From positions 1 through 64,000 of the forward strand of contig JAFLBO010000029.1 of assembly GCA_017303475.1 (NCBI GenBank): a stretch of DNA of 64,000 bases. The letters are read 5' to 3'. Below are positions 24,551 to 32,667 of this stretch, one piece after another. The stretch is from Chitinophagales bacterium (GTDB taxonomy: Bacteria > Bacteroidota > Bacteroidia > Chitinophagales > Saprospiraceae). Position numbers and translations under genes: made by a program. The notes beneath the pieces were generated by a model that did no database searches, had not been told where the DNA came from, and saw only the letters and a program-made list of their open reading frames with translations. The stretch's first letter is position 1, and the number at the start of each line of letters is the position of its first letter.

Positions 24551-25633
24551 TTAAAACATCCCTACAAACTGATCAAACAAATACCGTGCATCGTGTGGGC
24601 CGGGGCTGGCTTCCGGGTGATATTGCACGCTGAAGGCAGGGCTGTTTTTCAGTCGGATGCCTTCAATGGTATTGTCGTTGAGGTTGAGGTGGGTGGCTTC
24701 TACAATGCTCGGGGAGTCATACACGGCTTGCTCTACCACGCCAAAACCGTGGTTTTGGCTGGTAATTTCGCTCAGGCCGGTAACCAGATTTTTCACCGGG
24801 TGATTCAACCCGCGGTGGCCGTGGTGCAGTTTATAAGTAGGAATGCCGGCGGCCAGGGCCAGGAGTTGTTGCCCCAAACAAATGCCGAACATAGGTTTGC
24901 CGCTGGCCAGCATTTTTTTGGCCGTTTCTACAGCATAAGGCATGGAAGCCGGGTCGCCAGGACCATTAGAGAGGAAAAATCCGTTGGGGTTCCAGTTTTG
25001 TACCGTTTCAAAATCTGTTTTTGCCGGGAAAACCTGGAGATAACAATCGCGCTGATCAAAGCAGCGCAGGATGTTCTTTTTTACCCCGTAATCCATCACT
25101 GCTACCCGGAATTTAGCTTCCGGATTGCCTATGAAATAAGGTTCTTTGGTGCTCACCGTACTGGAAAGTTCGAGGCCTTCCATGCTTGGCGTTGCCGCCA
25201 AACGACGCTTAAGTTCGTCCAAATCATCAATTTCAGAGGAAATAATGCAGTTTTGAGCGCCGCGCTCCCGGATATGCTGCACAATAGCGCGGGTATCCAC
25301 ATCCTGAATCGCTACCAGGTTTTCCTGTTCGAAATAATCCTGAATACTGCGATGGGCGTTGAGGCGACTGTACGGCACATTGAAATTGCGGCATACAAAA
25401 CCGGCAATTTTAATCCCGTTGCTCTCAATTTCATCGTTGTGGATACCATAATTGCCAATATGCACATTGGTAGCCACCAAAATCTGGCCGGTATAGGAGG
25501 GATCGGTAAAAATTTCCTGGTAACCGGTCATGCCGGTGTTAAAACAGATTTCGCCGGTGGTTGTACCTATTTTGCCAGCAGCTTTGCCGCGGAAGTAGGT
25601 GCCATCTTCGAGGAGGAGAATTGCGTTTGTCAT
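24551..25633 (-). CDS. carA: Carbamoyl-phosphate synthase small subunit
   Basis: A 360-aa glutamine amidotransferase subunit that supplies ammonia to CarB for carbamoyl phosphate, feeding pyrimidines and arginine. The N-terminal CarA domain (TNAILLLEDGTYFRGKAAG, GEICFNTGMTGYQEIFTDPSY) is followed by the class I GATase domain, with nucleophile Cys252 in FGICLGQQLL and His in VQYHPEASPGPHD. The start is MTNAIL at 25633; the open frame runs 16 codons farther upstream but across the likely promoter (GACCTTTG on the minus strand near 25660). carB is not in the window. Confidence 0.95.
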   Translation of the reverse strand: MTNAILLLEDGTYFRGKAAGKIGTTTGEICFNTGMTGYQEIFTDPSYTGQILVATNVHIGNYGIHNDEIESNGIKIAGFVCRNFNVPYSRLNAHRSIQDYFEQENLVAIQDVDTRAIVQHIRERGAQNCIISSEIDDLDELKRRLAATPSMEGLELSSTVSTKEPYFIGNPEAKFRVAVMDYGVKKNILRCFDQRDCYLQVFPAKTDFETVQNWNPNGFFLSNGPGDPASMPYAVETAKKMLASGKPMFGICLGQQLLALAAGIPTYKLHHGHRGLNHPVKNLVTGLSEITSQNHGFGVVEQAVYDSPSIVEATHLNLNDNTIEGIRLKNSPAFSVQYHPEASPGPHDARYLFDQFVGMF

Positions 25634-25784
25634 TGATATGATTTGGGGCGCAAAGGTCTGAAAAAGATCTCGCAATGCCAAGCCTGGCTACACTCCCCTG
25701 ACAGGTTCTTTCGTTTGTAAAGGTTTAAATTTTCAGCACGCTCTACGTTACAATTCACGATCTTCGCCCCATAAACCAAGCGCC

Positions 25785-27845
25785 ATGCCCGCACCGGATT
25801 TTTCCAACATCCCGTTTAACCCGGACCTTCGGCCTTCTGCCGTAAGTCGTCCGTCGTCTTCCGCTAACCGTCGTTACGTTGCCGGCCTGCCACCTTTTCT
25901 TGGCGGCCCCTACTCCACCATGTACGTAACCCAGCCCTGGACCATCAGGCAGTACGCCGGTTTCTCCACAGCAGAAGAAAGCAACGCTTTTTACCGCCGC
26001 AATCTGGCTGCCGGACAAAAAGGTTTGTCGGTAGCCTTCGATCTGGCCACACACCGGGGGTACGATTCTGATCACCCGCGCGTAGTGGGCGATGTGGGCA
26101 AAGCCGGTGTAGCCATTGATTCTGTGGAAGATATGAAGGTGCTGTTCGACCAGATTCCGCTGGGAGAAATGTCGGTTTCCATGACCATGAATGGCGCCGT
26201 GATTCCTATCATGGCCTTTTACATCATAGCCGCAGAAGAACAGGGCGTTTCTCCGGATAAACTTTCCGGCACCATCCAGAACGATATCCTCAAGGAGTTC
26301 ATGGTGCGCAATACTTATATCTATCCGCCGGGTCCCAGCATGCGCATCATCAGCGATATTTTTGCGTATTGCGCCGGAAATATGCCCAAATTCAACTCGA
26401 TTTCCATTTCCGGTTACCACATGCACGAGGCGGGAGCGCCGGCAGAGATAGAACTGGCCTATACCCTGGCCGACGGACTGGAATACATCCGCGCGGGGAT
26501 AGCTGCCGGGCTGGATATTGATGATTTTGCACCCCGGCTCTCCTTTTTCTGGGGCATCGGGATGAATCATTTTACGGAAATTGCCAAACTGCGCGCCGGC
26601 CGACTGCTTTGGGCTAAACTGGTGCACCAGTTTTCGCCCAAAAGCAACAAATCCCTGATGTTGCGTACCCACTGCCAAACTTCCGGCTGGAGTCTTACAG
26701 AGCAGGACCCCTTCAACAATGTGGCCCGCACCTGCATCGAAGCGATGTCGGCCGTATTGGGTGGCACGCAGAGTTTGCACACCAATTCTTTTGATGAGGC
26801 CATTGCTTTGCCTACGGATTTTTCGGCCAAAATTGCCCGCGATACGCAGTTGTTTATCCAAAAAGAAAGTGATGTTACCCGGGCCATTGATCCATGGGCG
26901 GGATCTTACCACGTGGAAAAACTGACAGATGAGCTGGTGGAAAAAGCCTGGGCGCTCATTCAGGAAGTGGAAGCGCTGGGTGGCATGGCCAAAGCCATTG
27001 AAGAAGGTCTGCCCAAACTGCGCATTGAAGAAGCTGCTGCCCGGAAGCAAGCCCGCATCGATTCCGGTGAGGAGAAAATTGTGGGCGTCAATATTTTTCA
27101 AACCACCGATCAGGCGCCCTTTGAGATCCTGGAGGTAGACAATACCGCTGTGCGGGAAAGCCAGATACGCAGGTTGCAGGAACTCCGCAAAAACCGCAAT
27201 GAGGCCGCCGTTTCGGCTGCTCTGACGGCCATTGAGCAAGCCACACAGAACGGTGGCAACCTACTGGAAGCGGCCATTGCCGCTGCCAGAGTGCGGGCCA
27301 GTCTGGGCGAAATATCCGCAGCCATGGAACGCGCATTTGGCCGTTATGTGGCCACCACTAAAGCCGTTTCAGGCGTTTATGCCGCCAATATGAGTCATAA
27401 CGAAGATTTCGAGCGCGCCCGCGAGCTCGCCAACGAATTTGCCGAACTGGAGGGTCGCCGCCCGCGTATCATGGTGGCCAAACTGGGTCAGGATGGTCAC
27501 GACCGCGGCGCCAAGGTTATTGCCACCGCCTTTGCCGATCTGGGTTTTGATGTAGACATCGGGCCCTTGTTCCAGACACCGGCAGAAGCGGCGCGTCAGG
27601 CTGTGGAGAATGATGTACATATTCTCGGCATCTCCTCGCTGGCGGCCGGCCACAAAACCCTCGTGCCACAAACCATCGCCGAGCTGGAAAAACTTGGTCG
27701 CGGCGATATTCTGGTGGTGGTAGGGGGCGTTATTCCGCAGCAGGATTACGATTTTCTGCGGCAATCCGGCGCTGCGGCCATTTTCGGCCCGGGCACTGTG
27801 GTAGCCAAAGCAGCCCAGGAATTACTGGGTGTGTTGATGGGTTAA
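25785..27845 (+). CDS. scpA: Methylmalonyl-CoA mutase, catalytic and cobalamin-binding domains
   Basis: A 686-aa B12-dependent mutase interconverting methylmalonyl-CoA and succinyl-CoA. The substrate TIM barrel starts around PFLGGPYSTMYVTQPWTIRQYAGFSTAEES (35-65) and includes VAFDLATHRGYDSDHPRV and RTHCQTSGWSLT. The C-terminal cobalamin domain (about 555-686) has the base-off motif KLGQDGHDRGAKV with the axial His, plus GISSLAAGH and GGVIPQQDY. The N-terminal lead-in (residues about 11-30, RPSAVSRPSSSANRR) looks like translated ACGGTTG-class repeat and is shorter than usual. The stop overlaps the convergent response-regulator stop by 3-4 bp. Confidence 0.94.
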   Translation: MPAPDFSNIPFNPDLRPSAVSRPSSSANRRYVAGLPPFLGGPYSTMYVTQPWTIRQYAGFSTAEESNAFYRRNLAAGQKGLSVAFDLATHRGYDSDHPRVVGDVGKAGVAIDSVEDMKVLFDQIPLGEMSVSMTMNGAVIPIMAFYIIAAEEQGVSPDKLSGTIQNDILKEFMVRNTYIYPPGPSMRIISDIFAYCAGNMPKFNSISISGYHMHEAGAPAEIELAYTLADGLEYIRAGIAAGLDIDDFAPRLSFFWGIGMNHFTEIAKLRAGRLLWAKLVHQFSPKSNKSLMLRTHCQTSGWSLTEQDPFNNVARTCIEAMSAVLGGTQSLHTNSFDEAIALPTDFSAKIARDTQLFIQKESDVTRAIDPWAGSYHVEKLTDELVEKAWALIQEVEALGGMAKAIEEGLPKLRIEEAAARKQARIDSGEEKIVGVNIFQTTDQAPFEILEVDNTAVRESQIRRLQELRKNRNEAAVSAALTAIEQATQNGGNLLEAAIAAARVRASLGEISAAMERAFGRYVATTKAVSGVYAANMSHNEDFERARELANEFAELEGRRPRIMVAKLGQDGHDRGAKVIATAFADLGFDVDIGPLFQTPAEAARQAVENDVHILGISSLAAGHKTLVPQTIAELEKLGRGDILVVVGGVIPQQDYDFLRQSGAAAIFGPGTVVAKAAQELLGVLMG

Positions 27846-28528
27846 GTGGTAAGGCGGTACCCTACTCCTTTCAGGGTGAGAATATGAATACCGGCATCCT
27901 CTCGCAGGTACTCGCGCAGGCGTGTGATGTACACGTCGAGGTTTCTGGAATTGAAAATGGAATCGTGCCCCCAGATCTGCTGCAGGATTTCCCGGCGCTC
28001 CACAATGGCGTTTGGTTTGGCGCCAAGCATGGCCAGTAGTTGTGTTTCGCGGTGCGAAAGTTGTTTAAACGCTTGCCCGTCGAGCAGCAATTCCTGTTTT
28101 TCTGGTAAAAAGAGGTAACGACCCAAACGAATGCCCTCTGAATCCGGCGGGGCGGGCATCACCTTGCCCCGAGTGAGGTTCACCAGGTTTTTGATACGCA
28201 CAATGAGTTCCTCCTGACTAAAAGGTTTGCGCAGGTAATCGTTTCCACCCGATTCGAATCCTTGTAACACATCTTCCGTTTGGTTTTTAGCCGTCAGGAA
28301 AATGATCGGCATCTGAGGGTCCAGCGCCCGTATTTCGCGACCCAATGAAAAGCCATCGCGATGTGGAAGCATCACATCCAGCACACATACATCCGGACCG
28401 AAATCGGCAAAAGCCGCCATCACCTCAGCGCCGTCGGTCACCCAACGCACCTCAAACTGGCGACTCTCCAGGCTTTCTTGAACGATTTTGCCCAAAAATG
28501 GCTCATCTTCTACGTAAAGTACCCTCAT
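27842..28528 (-). CDS. OmpR-family response regulator
   Basis: A 228-aa two-component regulator. The receiver domain (1-118) has acidic pocket Glu7-Asp8, phospho-acceptor Asp51 in VCVLDVMLP, Thr in FLTAKN and Lys in YLRKPFS. A winged-helix DNA-binding domain follows (about 132-228; SHRETQLLAML, RNLDVYITRLREYL, TLKGVGYRL). No kinase is adjacent, but a histidine kinase lies 4.1 kb away beyond the TonB receptor and GLPGLI genes, and is the likely partner (inference from context). Convergent, overlapping stop codons with scpA. Confidence 0.94.
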   Translation of the reverse strand: MRVLYVEDEPFLGKIVQESLESRQFEVRWVTDGAEVMAAFADFGPDVCVLDVMLPHRDGFSLGREIRALDPQMPIIFLTAKNQTEDVLQGFESGGNDYLRKPFSQEELIVRIKNLVNLTRGKVMPAPPDSEGIRLGRYLFLPEKQELLLDGQAFKQLSHRETQLLAMLGAKPNAIVERREILQQIWGHDSIFNSRNLDVYITRLREYLREDAGIHILTLKGVGYRLTT

Positions 28529-28596
28529 TTTAAAGACGCAAAGTGGTAAAAAGGCTCAAAGGTGCGGGGCGCTAAGGCAGGAAGTTTTTAAGAGGC

Positions 28597-28708
28597 TGTC
28601 TCAAAAATAATTTTTACCGCAGAGGCGGAGAGACGCAGAGGTGTAAACAATTGGTTATCAAGCTCTCTGCGTCTCTCCGCCTCTGCGGTAAAAATTACTT
28701 TTGAGTCA
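28597..28708. repeat. GCGGAG-class hairpin, 44-bp arms
   Basis: The left arm begins at 28597 (TGTCTCAAAAATAATTTTTA) and continues through CCGCAGAGGCGGAGAGACGC. It pairs with the right arm ending at 28708 with about three mismatches. The outer TCAAAA/TTTTGA words recur in the copy at 48408-48528. It lies just beyond the TonB receptor stop codon. Confidence 0.9.
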
Positions 28709-28721
28709 CCTTCTTCGTGCC

Positions 28722-31511
28722 TTACATTCTGATTTCGATTCCTTCTTTTTCATGCTTGAAGCCCGCCAGGGAATAGGAGAAGCTGAGCATGAAATACCGG
28801 GCTAAATTACGCACACGTTCTTCTTCCAGGTAGTTGAATTGACTGGTGCGAATGATCCCGATGTTGCGATTGAGCAGGTCGGCGGCAGATAACTTGAGCT
28901 GGCCTTTGTTGTTTTTCAACACATAACGGGTGATGCTGGCCCGCCAAAGAGGCACAATGCGTTGTTCGCCAAAGTTTTCGGCGGAGTAAACAGTGCAGTC
29001 GATGCCGGTTCCCAGGGCCCATTTTTTGGTGGGGAAAACGGTTAACTCTCCAAAATAGCGTTGATTGATGAAGTCCTGATTCAGCTGGGTACTTACGGAA
29101 TAGCGGGTGCTGTTGCGCGACACCTCCGCTCCGATGGTCCAATCGGCCTTGGTTTTGCGCCGGTTGTCAAAAGAAATTTCCAGACTGTTCAGCCAGCGGT
29201 CGGTGTTGTTTTCAATGTCGTTGACAAACAAAATACCACGGTTGTAAGTATTGTTCAAGCGCAGATTGACATTCATTTTAACTGGCCGGATGGGCGTATT
29301 GTAGCTGGTATAGGCCGTTACCGAAACATCCTGCTTCACATTCACCGGCCGGATGCTGCGCCGGAAAAGGCTGTCGACCAGGGCGGCATTGGTGATGCGA
29401 TCCGTTGTATACGTGCCGCTCAACGATACAAAAAAGCTGCTCATATTGAACTGATCGAAGTTCATGAAGCTGGTCATCAGGTTGTGCGCATATTCCGGTT
29501 TCAGATCGGGGTTCCCGGCATATACATTGAGTGGGTCTGAGTTGTCTACTGCGGGTTGTAGTTGTTCCAGGGTAGGCTCGCGCAAACTGGTATTGTATTC
29601 CAGGTTGATATGCCGGGACGTTTTCAGGTCGTAATTGAAAAAAGCGCTGGGCAATACCCGGGTAAAGCCCCGACTGATGGGATTTTCCAATCCTGCCACC
29701 ACGCCATCCAGCTGGGAATGTTGGACTGCGGCGCCGAGGGTCAGGTTGTATTTTTCGCGGTTCTGCATTAGGTTCAGCCCGGCCCGGTCGTAGCTGTAAT
29801 CGCGTTTGAACTGGCTGCTTAGCAGCGGGTTGAACACCTCGCCGGGCGTGGGGGTGGTAATGCGGTCGTAGAAATTTTTGTTGGTATTGTTGGCGTATTC
29901 CTGGTGTTCTACGCGGGTTTCCAGGTAACGACGTTTGCCCAGGGGCTCGGTGTAGGCCAGATAGCCGCCGTAGTTGTTGGCATCGTCGGTGTAGACCTGG
30001 CGCTGGTTTACGGCAAAACTTTCCGGCGGGCTTAGTTGCAGAAATTCGTTCAGAGAGCCCAGGTTGCCGTTTCGCTGATCGTTGCCAAAATTGGCATTGG
30101 CGTTGGCTACCAGCGCCCGGCCTTTTTTCCCAAACCGACGACGCCAGGTCAGGCTGGCATCGCCCCGGTAGGTTTGGCCATCGGTGTAGTAATCCCGGGT
30201 ACCGCGGTTTTCCGCCACACCTTCTGTGTTGAAGGTAGCCGTTTGGCCCAGACTCTTAAACAGGCCGTCGTTCATACTTAGGCGGGAGCGGAAGGTAAGG
30301 TTTTGAAACGAGTCCAGCTTGTGTTTTAGGGTAAGGTTGAGGCGGTGGTTGGCGTTTCGGTTGAGCCGGTCTTCCGTTTCGGTAGAATTAAAAGCGTTGT
30401 CGCCCAGGGTGTTGATCCGGTTGCTGTTGCGTTCCAGATCGTTTTCAATCCTGTTGTAGAAGTAGTTGGCACTCAGGGACGTACGTTTGGAAAAGTCTGT
30501 ATTGAAATTAGCGCCACCGGCCCAGCTTTCGGTAAAGCCGCGGTCTAATCCAGGCCCCATGGGCATACCACCGTCTTCGATGTTGAACGAAAGCCGCATG
30601 CGACCGCCGCCACTGCCACCGCTCATGAAATTGCCCAGACCACCCATGAAATTGATGTAATCGTTGAAGGAAAAAGCCTGGTTGTTGTTGTTATTGGCCA
30701 TACCCAGGGCCGACATCTGGGTTTTTCGACCAAATCGGTTTACATTAAAATTGCCTTCATAACGCCCTTCCGTGCCTGCCCCGATATTGGCTTTGCCAAA
30801 ATAACCCTGCTTTTTGTCGTCCTTCAGTTTAAGGTTAATGGTGCGTTCATCGCGACCGTCTTCAATGCCAGTAAATTCGGCGGCTTCCGATTTTTTGTCA
30901 AACACCTGCACCTTGTTCACGGCATCGGCGGGCAGGTTTTTGGTAGCAATTTTGGGATCGTTGCCAAAAAACTCTTTGCCTTCCACCAATACGTTTTGTA
31001 CGGTTTTACCCTGGGCTTTGATGGTACCGTCGGGCTGTACCTGGATGCCGGGTAATTTTTTGAGCAGGTCTTCCACCACGGCGCCGGGTTGAGTCTTGAA
31101 CGCCTGTGCGTTGTACTCCAGGGTATCGCGGCTCATGGTGAGTGGCACGCGTTCGGCGGTTACTTCCACGTCGTTGAGCAGTGTGGAGGCTGGTTCCATC
31201 CGGATATTGCCCAGGTCGATTTTGGTTTGTCCGCCCTGAACTTGCAGTGCCTGCCAGTGGTGTCGGTGCCCCAGATAGCTTACCTGCAGCAGGTATTTGC
31301 CGGTTTCCACGCGTTTGAGGGTGAAATGGCCTTGCGCGTCGGTGAGTGCGTACACCACAAACAGCGAGTCTTTGGCATCCAGCAACACCACATTGGCCGC
31401 AGGAAGCGCCATGCCGGAGGTGTCGGTTACTATACCTTCCAGCTGAATATTTTGGGCATTCAGCCAGAGTGGGGCGAGAAGGAGGAGTGTTATGTAGAAT
31501 ATGCGTTTCAT
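28722..31511 (-). CDS. TonB-dependent receptor / outer membrane beta-barrel protein
   Basis: A 929-aa outer-membrane protein. Signal peptide 1-19, CarboxypepD_reg-like domain (about 22-105, LEGIVTDTSGMALPAANV), plug (about 110-215, with KKLPGIQVQPDGTIKAQGKTVQNVLVEGK), and a large OMP_b-brl_3-type barrel to the C-terminus. The region 285-310 is Gly/Met-rich (GGLGNFMSGGSGGGRM). This class is typically paired with a GLPGLI-family protein, and one is encoded immediately upstream in the same direction, supporting a joint role in the envelope. Substrate unknown. Confidence 0.9.
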   Translation of the reverse strand: MKRIFYITLLLLAPLWLNAQNIQLEGIVTDTSGMALPAANVVLLDAKDSLFVVYALTDAQGHFTLKRVETGKYLLQVSYLGHRHHWQALQVQGGQTKIDLGNIRMEPASTLLNDVEVTAERVPLTMSRDTLEYNAQAFKTQPGAVVEDLLKKLPGIQVQPDGTIKAQGKTVQNVLVEGKEFFGNDPKIATKNLPADAVNKVQVFDKKSEAAEFTGIEDGRDERTINLKLKDDKKQGYFGKANIGAGTEGRYEGNFNVNRFGRKTQMSALGMANNNNNQAFSFNDYINFMGGLGNFMSGGSGGGRMRLSFNIEDGGMPMGPGLDRGFTESWAGGANFNTDFSKRTSLSANYFYNRIENDLERNSNRINTLGDNAFNSTETEDRLNRNANHRLNLTLKHKLDSFQNLTFRSRLSMNDGLFKSLGQTATFNTEGVAENRGTRDYYTDGQTYRGDASLTWRRRFGKKGRALVANANANFGNDQRNGNLGSLNEFLQLSPPESFAVNQRQVYTDDANNYGGYLAYTEPLGKRRYLETRVEHQEYANNTNKNFYDRITTPTPGEVFNPLLSSQFKRDYSYDRAGLNLMQNREKYNLTLGAAVQHSQLDGVVAGLENPISRGFTRVLPSAFFNYDLKTSRHINLEYNTSLREPTLEQLQPAVDNSDPLNVYAGNPDLKPEYAHNLMTSFMNFDQFNMSSFFVSLSGTYTTDRITNAALVDSLFRRSIRPVNVKQDVSVTAYTSYNTPIRPVKMNVNLRLNNTYNRGILFVNDIENNTDRWLNSLEISFDNRRKTKADWTIGAEVSRNSTRYSVSTQLNQDFINQRYFGELTVFPTKKWALGTGIDCTVYSAENFGEQRIVPLWRASITRYVLKNNKGQLKLSAADLLNRNIGIIRTSQFNYLEEERVRNLARYFMLSFSYSLAGFKHEKEGIEIRM

Positions 31512-31540
31512 GGCTTAATTTTTTGTTGATTGATTGGAGA

Positions 31541-31591
31541 GCGGGATAAAGTGAGAGTCTCACTCAGAGTGAGACTCTCACTTTATCCCGC
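31541..31591. repeat. Perfect 51-bp palindrome
   Basis: 25-bp arms (GCGGGATAAAGTGAGAGTCT and following CACTC) around a single central base, with no mismatch. It lies 30 bp upstream of the TonB receptor start, in promoter position. Its inner words GTGAGAGTCTCACTC are themselves symmetric. Confidence 0.9.
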
Positions 31592-31626
31592 CACCGTAGG
31601 CCGTCCACCGTCCACCGTAGGCCGTC
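31592..31626. repeat. ACGGTGG-class repeat words
   Basis: CACCGTAGGCCGTCCACCGT and following words fill the space between the 51-bp palindrome and the GLPGLI stop codon. Confidence 0.75.
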
Positions 31627-32394
31627 TTAATTCCGGATAATCACCTTCATTGTTCCGCCGCCGCCGGGTTCTGCGCCGATTTCCTTGAGTTTTTCGTCGC
31701 GGATTTTGGTAAATTCTTCGCGGGTAACGGTTTTGCCTTTGCTGGGCTTTTCGATCATTTTCGGATCAACAGGTTTCAATTCCACCTTGTCGGCTACCAC
31801 CGTGCGGTCGCCGCCGGCCATGCTGAGTTCGAGGATCAGGCCAGGCAGGTCGGCAAATTCGCCGGGGCCAACAGAAACCGGAATTTGAGCTGTAAACCAG
31901 GCTTCTACCTGACGTGAGGTGTCTTGCAGAATTGCTTTTTGGCAGGAGTAACCGGCAATTTGTTTTTGCTCGGCGGTTACTTTCCATTTCATGCGTTTGG
32001 GTTCCTCTTTGATGAGGAAAAAGCGACCAAAAAACTCGGTGCTTTCAATACGTTTGCCGTTTTCGATATCGCGGTATTGTTTGTTTTCCGGGCGCTGAAT
32101 TTTGAAATCCATACGCACCTCGCCGCCATCGTCGTTGTTGGAATTAAAGGTTACATCCGTACCTCCGGGCGCCTGATCAGGTGCATCGGTGTACAGGCAT
32201 TCGTTGGCTTTGAATACCAGCAATTTGGAAGCTTTTTGTTCAGAAGGCACCATTTTGCGGAACTCCGCCTCGTCCATGCCTTCCGGCGCCTCGATTTTCA
32301 TTTTAATGGTTTCGGTGTAGGTTACAGAGCCCTCTGTGTTCTGGGCTATGCCCAGGAAAGGAGCGAAAAACAGGAGAAACAGAATTTTTTTCAT
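31627..32394 (-). CDS. GLPGLI family protein
   Basis: A 255-aa exported protein with signal peptide MKKILFLLFFAPFLGIAQ (1-18). The family signature appears as FADLPGLILEL (about 190-200). These proteins of unknown function are common in Bacteroidota, next to TonB-type barrels, as here. The C-terminus is Lys/Glu-rich followed by GGGG and MKVIIRN. The frame is open upstream to 32529 across the ACATGATTG repeat, but the signal peptide fixes the start at 32394. Probably the first gene of a transcript including the downstream receptor, with the palindrome in between. Confidence 0.88.
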   Translation of the reverse strand: MKKILFLLFFAPFLGIAQNTEGSVTYTETIKMKIEAPEGMDEAEFRKMVPSEQKASKLLVFKANECLYTDAPDQAPGGTDVTFNSNNDDGGEVRMDFKIQRPENKQYRDIENGKRIESTEFFGRFFLIKEEPKRMKWKVTAEQKQIAGYSCQKAILQDTSRQVEAWFTAQIPVSVGPGEFADLPGLILELSMAGGDRTVVADKVELKPVDPKMIEKPSKGKTVTREEFTKIRDEKLKEIGAEPGGGGTMKVIIRN

Positions 32395-32425
32395 TGTATA
32401 ATGAGTGAGTGAGTGTAAATAGGAG

Positions 32426-32559
32426 GAATTACATGATTGACGATTACATGAGTACATGATTGAAGAGGGGGGGCTCCGAGTCTGGGATTTGAACGGATGC
32501 CATGCCGGGCGCCTTCCCTCTTCAATCATGTACTCATGTAATCTTCAATCATGTAATTC
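32426..32559. repeat. ACATGATTG-class hairpin
   Basis: Left arm 32426-32470 (GAATTACATGATTG, ATTACATGAGTACATGATTG) pairs with right arm 32516-32559, with a 45-bp loop. It lies between divergent genes (GLPGLI and the histidine kinase), so it sits in promoter territory for both. Confidence 0.85.
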
Positions 32560-32631
32560 ATTTCCGCTGCAAAGGTCATTCGGGGCTGGGTTAACCAACC
32601 TTGATACAACCTTAATTAAGGTTAAAGCCTG

Positions 32632-32661
32632 TTTGAGCGGGTGTTTTCGCACGTACCTTTG
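32632..32661 (+). promoter_or_regulatory. Promoter of the histidine kinase gene
   Basis: TTTG at 32632-32635 and TACCTTTG at 32654-32661, with 18 bp between, match the Bacteroidota TTTG / TAnnTTTG promoter. The start codon at 32668 is 6 bp after the box, so the mRNA is leaderless or nearly so. Confidence 0.75.
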
Positions 32662-32667
32662 AGGCAG

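Noticed and set aside
24593..25636. Open frame of about 347 codons on the plus strand
   Set aside because: Antisense to carA, which has all family motifs; the antisense translation is not protein-like.
25755..27239. Long open frame of about 494 codons on the minus strand
   Set aside because: Lies wholly opposite the well-conserved methylmalonyl-CoA mutase gene; its translation has no recognisable domain and the composition of a shadow frame.
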